This document shows positions 63,213 through 64,000 of a stretch of 64,000 nt of DNA, one piece after another. The stretch lies in assembly GCA_023421735.1 (NCBI GenBank), contig JAEZSP010000020.1:5648-69647 (forward strand), given 5' to 3'. The position numbers and the translations under genes were made by a program. The stretch is from Bacillota bacterium (GTDB lineage Bacteria > Bacillota_A > Clostridia > Christensenellales > Aristaeellaceae). Position 1 is the first letter of the stretch; each line of letters starts with the position of its first letter. The notes beneath the pieces were generated by a model that was given only the letters and a program-made list of their open reading frames with translations, did no database searches and had not been told where the DNA came from.

Positions 63213-63231
63213 GTGTAGTAAAATGTAGTAT
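63213..63231. repeat. Right copy of the paired TGTAGTA terminal repeat
   Basis: GTGTAGTAAAATGTAGTAT matches the left copy at 632-651 except for one missing A. A third TGTAGTA lies at 63312-63318. The pair lies about 150 bases from the tRNA-Arg gene. See the left copy for interpretation. Confidence 0.5.
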
Positions 63232-63279
63232 AAAGACTCCTGACAGCGGTGTTTTTTCTCGTTCTCAGGCGCTAAAAAC

Positions 63280-63304
63280 CAGCCTCGAAAGGTAGGCTGT
63301 TTTT
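63280..63304 (+). terminator. Terminator-like hairpin near the right ICE end
   Basis: CAGCCT (63280-63285) pairs with AGGCTG (63294-63299), then TTTTT and further T residues. An A-run before the stem would also let it work on the minus strand. Confidence 0.6.
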
Positions 63305-63342
63305 ACTTTTGTGTAGTATAAAATTCGGAGTATTTTTGGACA

Positions 63343-63378
63343 CAAAAAAACCCCGAAAGTGGCTTCGCAACGGGGTTT
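63343..63378 (-). terminator. Terminator of the tRNA-Arg gene
   Basis: AAACCCCG and CGGGGTTT pair (8 bases), followed by a T-run on the minus strand, starting two bases after the tRNA CCA end. Its intactness argues that the ICE did not insert into the tRNA 3' end. Confidence 0.85.
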
Positions 63379-63379
63379 C

Positions 63380-63456
63380 TGGCGTTCCCGGCGCGACTCG
63401 AACGCGCCACATCCCGCTTAGGAGGCGGGCCCTCTATCCTGATGAGGTACGGGAAC
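63380..63456 (-). tRNA. tRNA-Arg (anticodon CCU)
   Basis: Read on the minus strand the 77-base gene has acceptor GTTCCCG pairing with CGGGAAC, discriminator G and an encoded CCA. The anticodon stem is CCCGC/GCGGG around loop CTCCTAA (anticodon CCT). The T-arm is GGCGC-GTTCGAGTC-GCGCC. The D-arm region CTCATCAGGATAGAG is slightly unusual but pairs. All arms are intact. Confidence 0.9.
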
Positions 63457-63490
63457 ATATTATTTGATTTTTGTACTTTATCCCAGCGGG

Positions 63491-63529
63491 TTAGGAGGCG
63501 AACGCTCTATCCTACTGAGCTACAGGAAC
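63491..63529 (-). pseudogene. tRNA-Arg 5'-half fragment 1
   Basis: On the minus strand it runs from GTTCCTGTAGCTCAGTAGGA to the anticodon loop CCTCCTAA and then loses tRNA character. The 3' half is missing. It is the first of three relatives next to the intact tRNA-Arg. Confidence 0.75.
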
Positions 63530-63553
63530 ATATACATCAATATTCGGTTTTTT

Positions 63554-63621
63554 ATGCACTCCCGGTATGAGAACCCCTCATACTTAGGAGGCGTTCGCTC
63601 TATCCTGCTGAGCTACGGGAA
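63554..63621 (-). pseudogene. Decayed tRNA-Arg-like gene 2
   Basis: On the minus strand the acceptor GTTCCCG can still pair with CGGGAGT with wobbles, and the D-arm is good. The anticodon stem (AACGC against GTATG) does not pair, and a GTATGAG/CTCATAC stem takes the place of the T-arm. I read it as a tRNA-derived pseudogene or hybrid. Confidence 0.6.
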
Positions 63622-63656
63622 CTCGTTATTCAATTTTTGCCCCATAACTCGTCGGG

Positions 63657-63693
63657 TTAGGAGGCGGGCCCTCTATCCTGATGAGACAGGAAC
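63657..63693 (-). pseudogene. tRNA-Arg 5'-half fragment 3
   Basis: It matches the intact tRNA from the 5' end (GTTCCTG, CTCATCAGGATAGAGG) to the anticodon loop CCTCCTAA, with a two-base deletion after the acceptor arm. No 3' half follows. Confidence 0.75.
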
Positions 63694-63801
63694 TTGGTAT
63701 TGCTTCGACTCCCTACGCATCGAACCATATAGCGGGTCTGTTCTTCTCAAATCCATGCGCATATGCCATGTTATTTTAACGGCTAACATTTGAAAAGTCA
63801 A

Positions 63802-63825
63802 CCACGTCGAAGCTAATCGACGTGG
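63802..63825 (-). terminator. Hairpin after the DUF711-family gene
   Basis: CCACGTCGA (63802-63810) pairs perfectly with TCGACGTGG (63817-63825) around a six-base loop. A T-rich stretch (TTGACTTTTC) follows on the minus strand. It lies 30 bases after the stop at 63855. Confidence 0.65.
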
Positions 63826-63854
63826 CTGAAAACGATTCAATGTCACTGTAATAA

Positions 63855-64000
63855 CTAGTTCCGGATGCCCTGCAGCGGTGCAGGGATGCGTCCACCTCTG
63901 GCGATGAGCCGTTCGGCACCGCTCTGGCCTGCATCCATCACCACAACGCGACCCAGGAGGCCGCCGTATTCTACTGTTTCACCCACTTTGGCGTCCGGTA
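63855..64000 (-). CDS. C-terminus of a DUF711 / PFL-family (UPF0210-like) protein (partial)
   Basis: The frame ends with TAG at 63855 and is open to the window edge. The visible 47 residues (GETVEYGGLLGRVVVMDAG, then ERLIARGGRIPAPLQGIRN) match the end of the PFL/DUF711 family, whose last residues are typically RGGRIPAP-x-x-S-x-K-N. It is host chromosomal DNA right of the ICE. The function of the family is not settled. Confidence 0.75.
   Translation of the reverse strand, partial: PDAKVGETVEYGGLLGRVVVMDAGQSGAERLIARGGRIPAPLQGIRN

Noticed and set aside
63554..63621. Second functional tRNA-Arg
   Set aside because: The anticodon stem does not pair and the T-arm is replaced, although the acceptor and D-arm look good.
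63464..63793. Plus-strand frame across the tRNA fragments
   Set aside because: It translates tRNA-like repeats and has no ribosome site.
1..64000. CRISPR array
   Set aside because: No regularly spaced direct repeats with unique spacers and no cas genes were seen. The repeated TTAGGAGGCG segments at 63410-63670 are tRNA-Arg parts.

Overview
The window is low-to-mid GC Firmicutes DNA, most likely from a gut-type member of the class Clostridia. Strong GGAGG-type ribosome sites, frequent TTG/GTG starts and the mobile-element families present all support this. Almost the whole window is one integrative and conjugative element (ICE) of the Tn1549/CTn-like clostridial type. It carries tyrosine integrase and excisionase at the left, a VirB4/VirD4/TrbL/PrgI/NlpC-P60 transfer module, a MobP-type relaxase with MobC, a very large helicase-methyltransferase, a Tad/Flp-pilus-like cluster and ParA/ParB. 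Host DNA flanks it. On the left is the end of a DUF4143 ATPase gene (to 473). On the right are a tRNA-Arg(CCU) gene with three decayed relatives (63380-63693) and the 3' end of a DUF711/PFL-family gene.

Layout: 716-2117 int/xis, preceded by a 440-nt non-coding leader that ends in a terminator-like hairpin. 2560-4116 small regulators (sigma-70 region 4-like and ArpU-like). 4311-19750 a single plus-strand operon of eight tightly packed or overlapping genes with its own promoter and probable terminator. 19843-29671 conjugation machinery (minus strand). 29705-33988 an AT-rich cargo island with two TIR/deoxyribosyltransferase-like proteins, a DUF6998-like protein, an unknown protein and a peptide-plus-radical-SAM RiPP pair. 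34185-44865 relaxosome and DNA processing. 45047-46711 a HEPN-motif/SEC-C protein. 46902-56804 a small regulator and the Tad-like cluster. 57232-58957 parAB. 59046-62362 a three-gene ABC-3C-like conflict system. 62697-63071 an unknown gene.

The main candidate for an undescribed system is the eight-gene operon at 4552-19638. Two paralogous GHKL (Hsp90-like) ATPases bracket it. Between them are a UvrD-like helicase, a bactofilin-like beta-repeat protein, a DrmA-like SF2 helicase, a DrmB-like DUF1998 zinc protein, a NERD-nuclease/SF1 helicase and a radical SAM enzyme. DrmA and DrmB are the core of the DISARM phage-defence system, but no DISARM methyltransferase, DrmC phospholipase-D or DrmD/E gene is present. 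I infer a DISARM-related but compositionally different defence system carried by the ICE. The ICE therefore appears to carry at least three separate putative defence cargos, inserted between conserved transfer modules.
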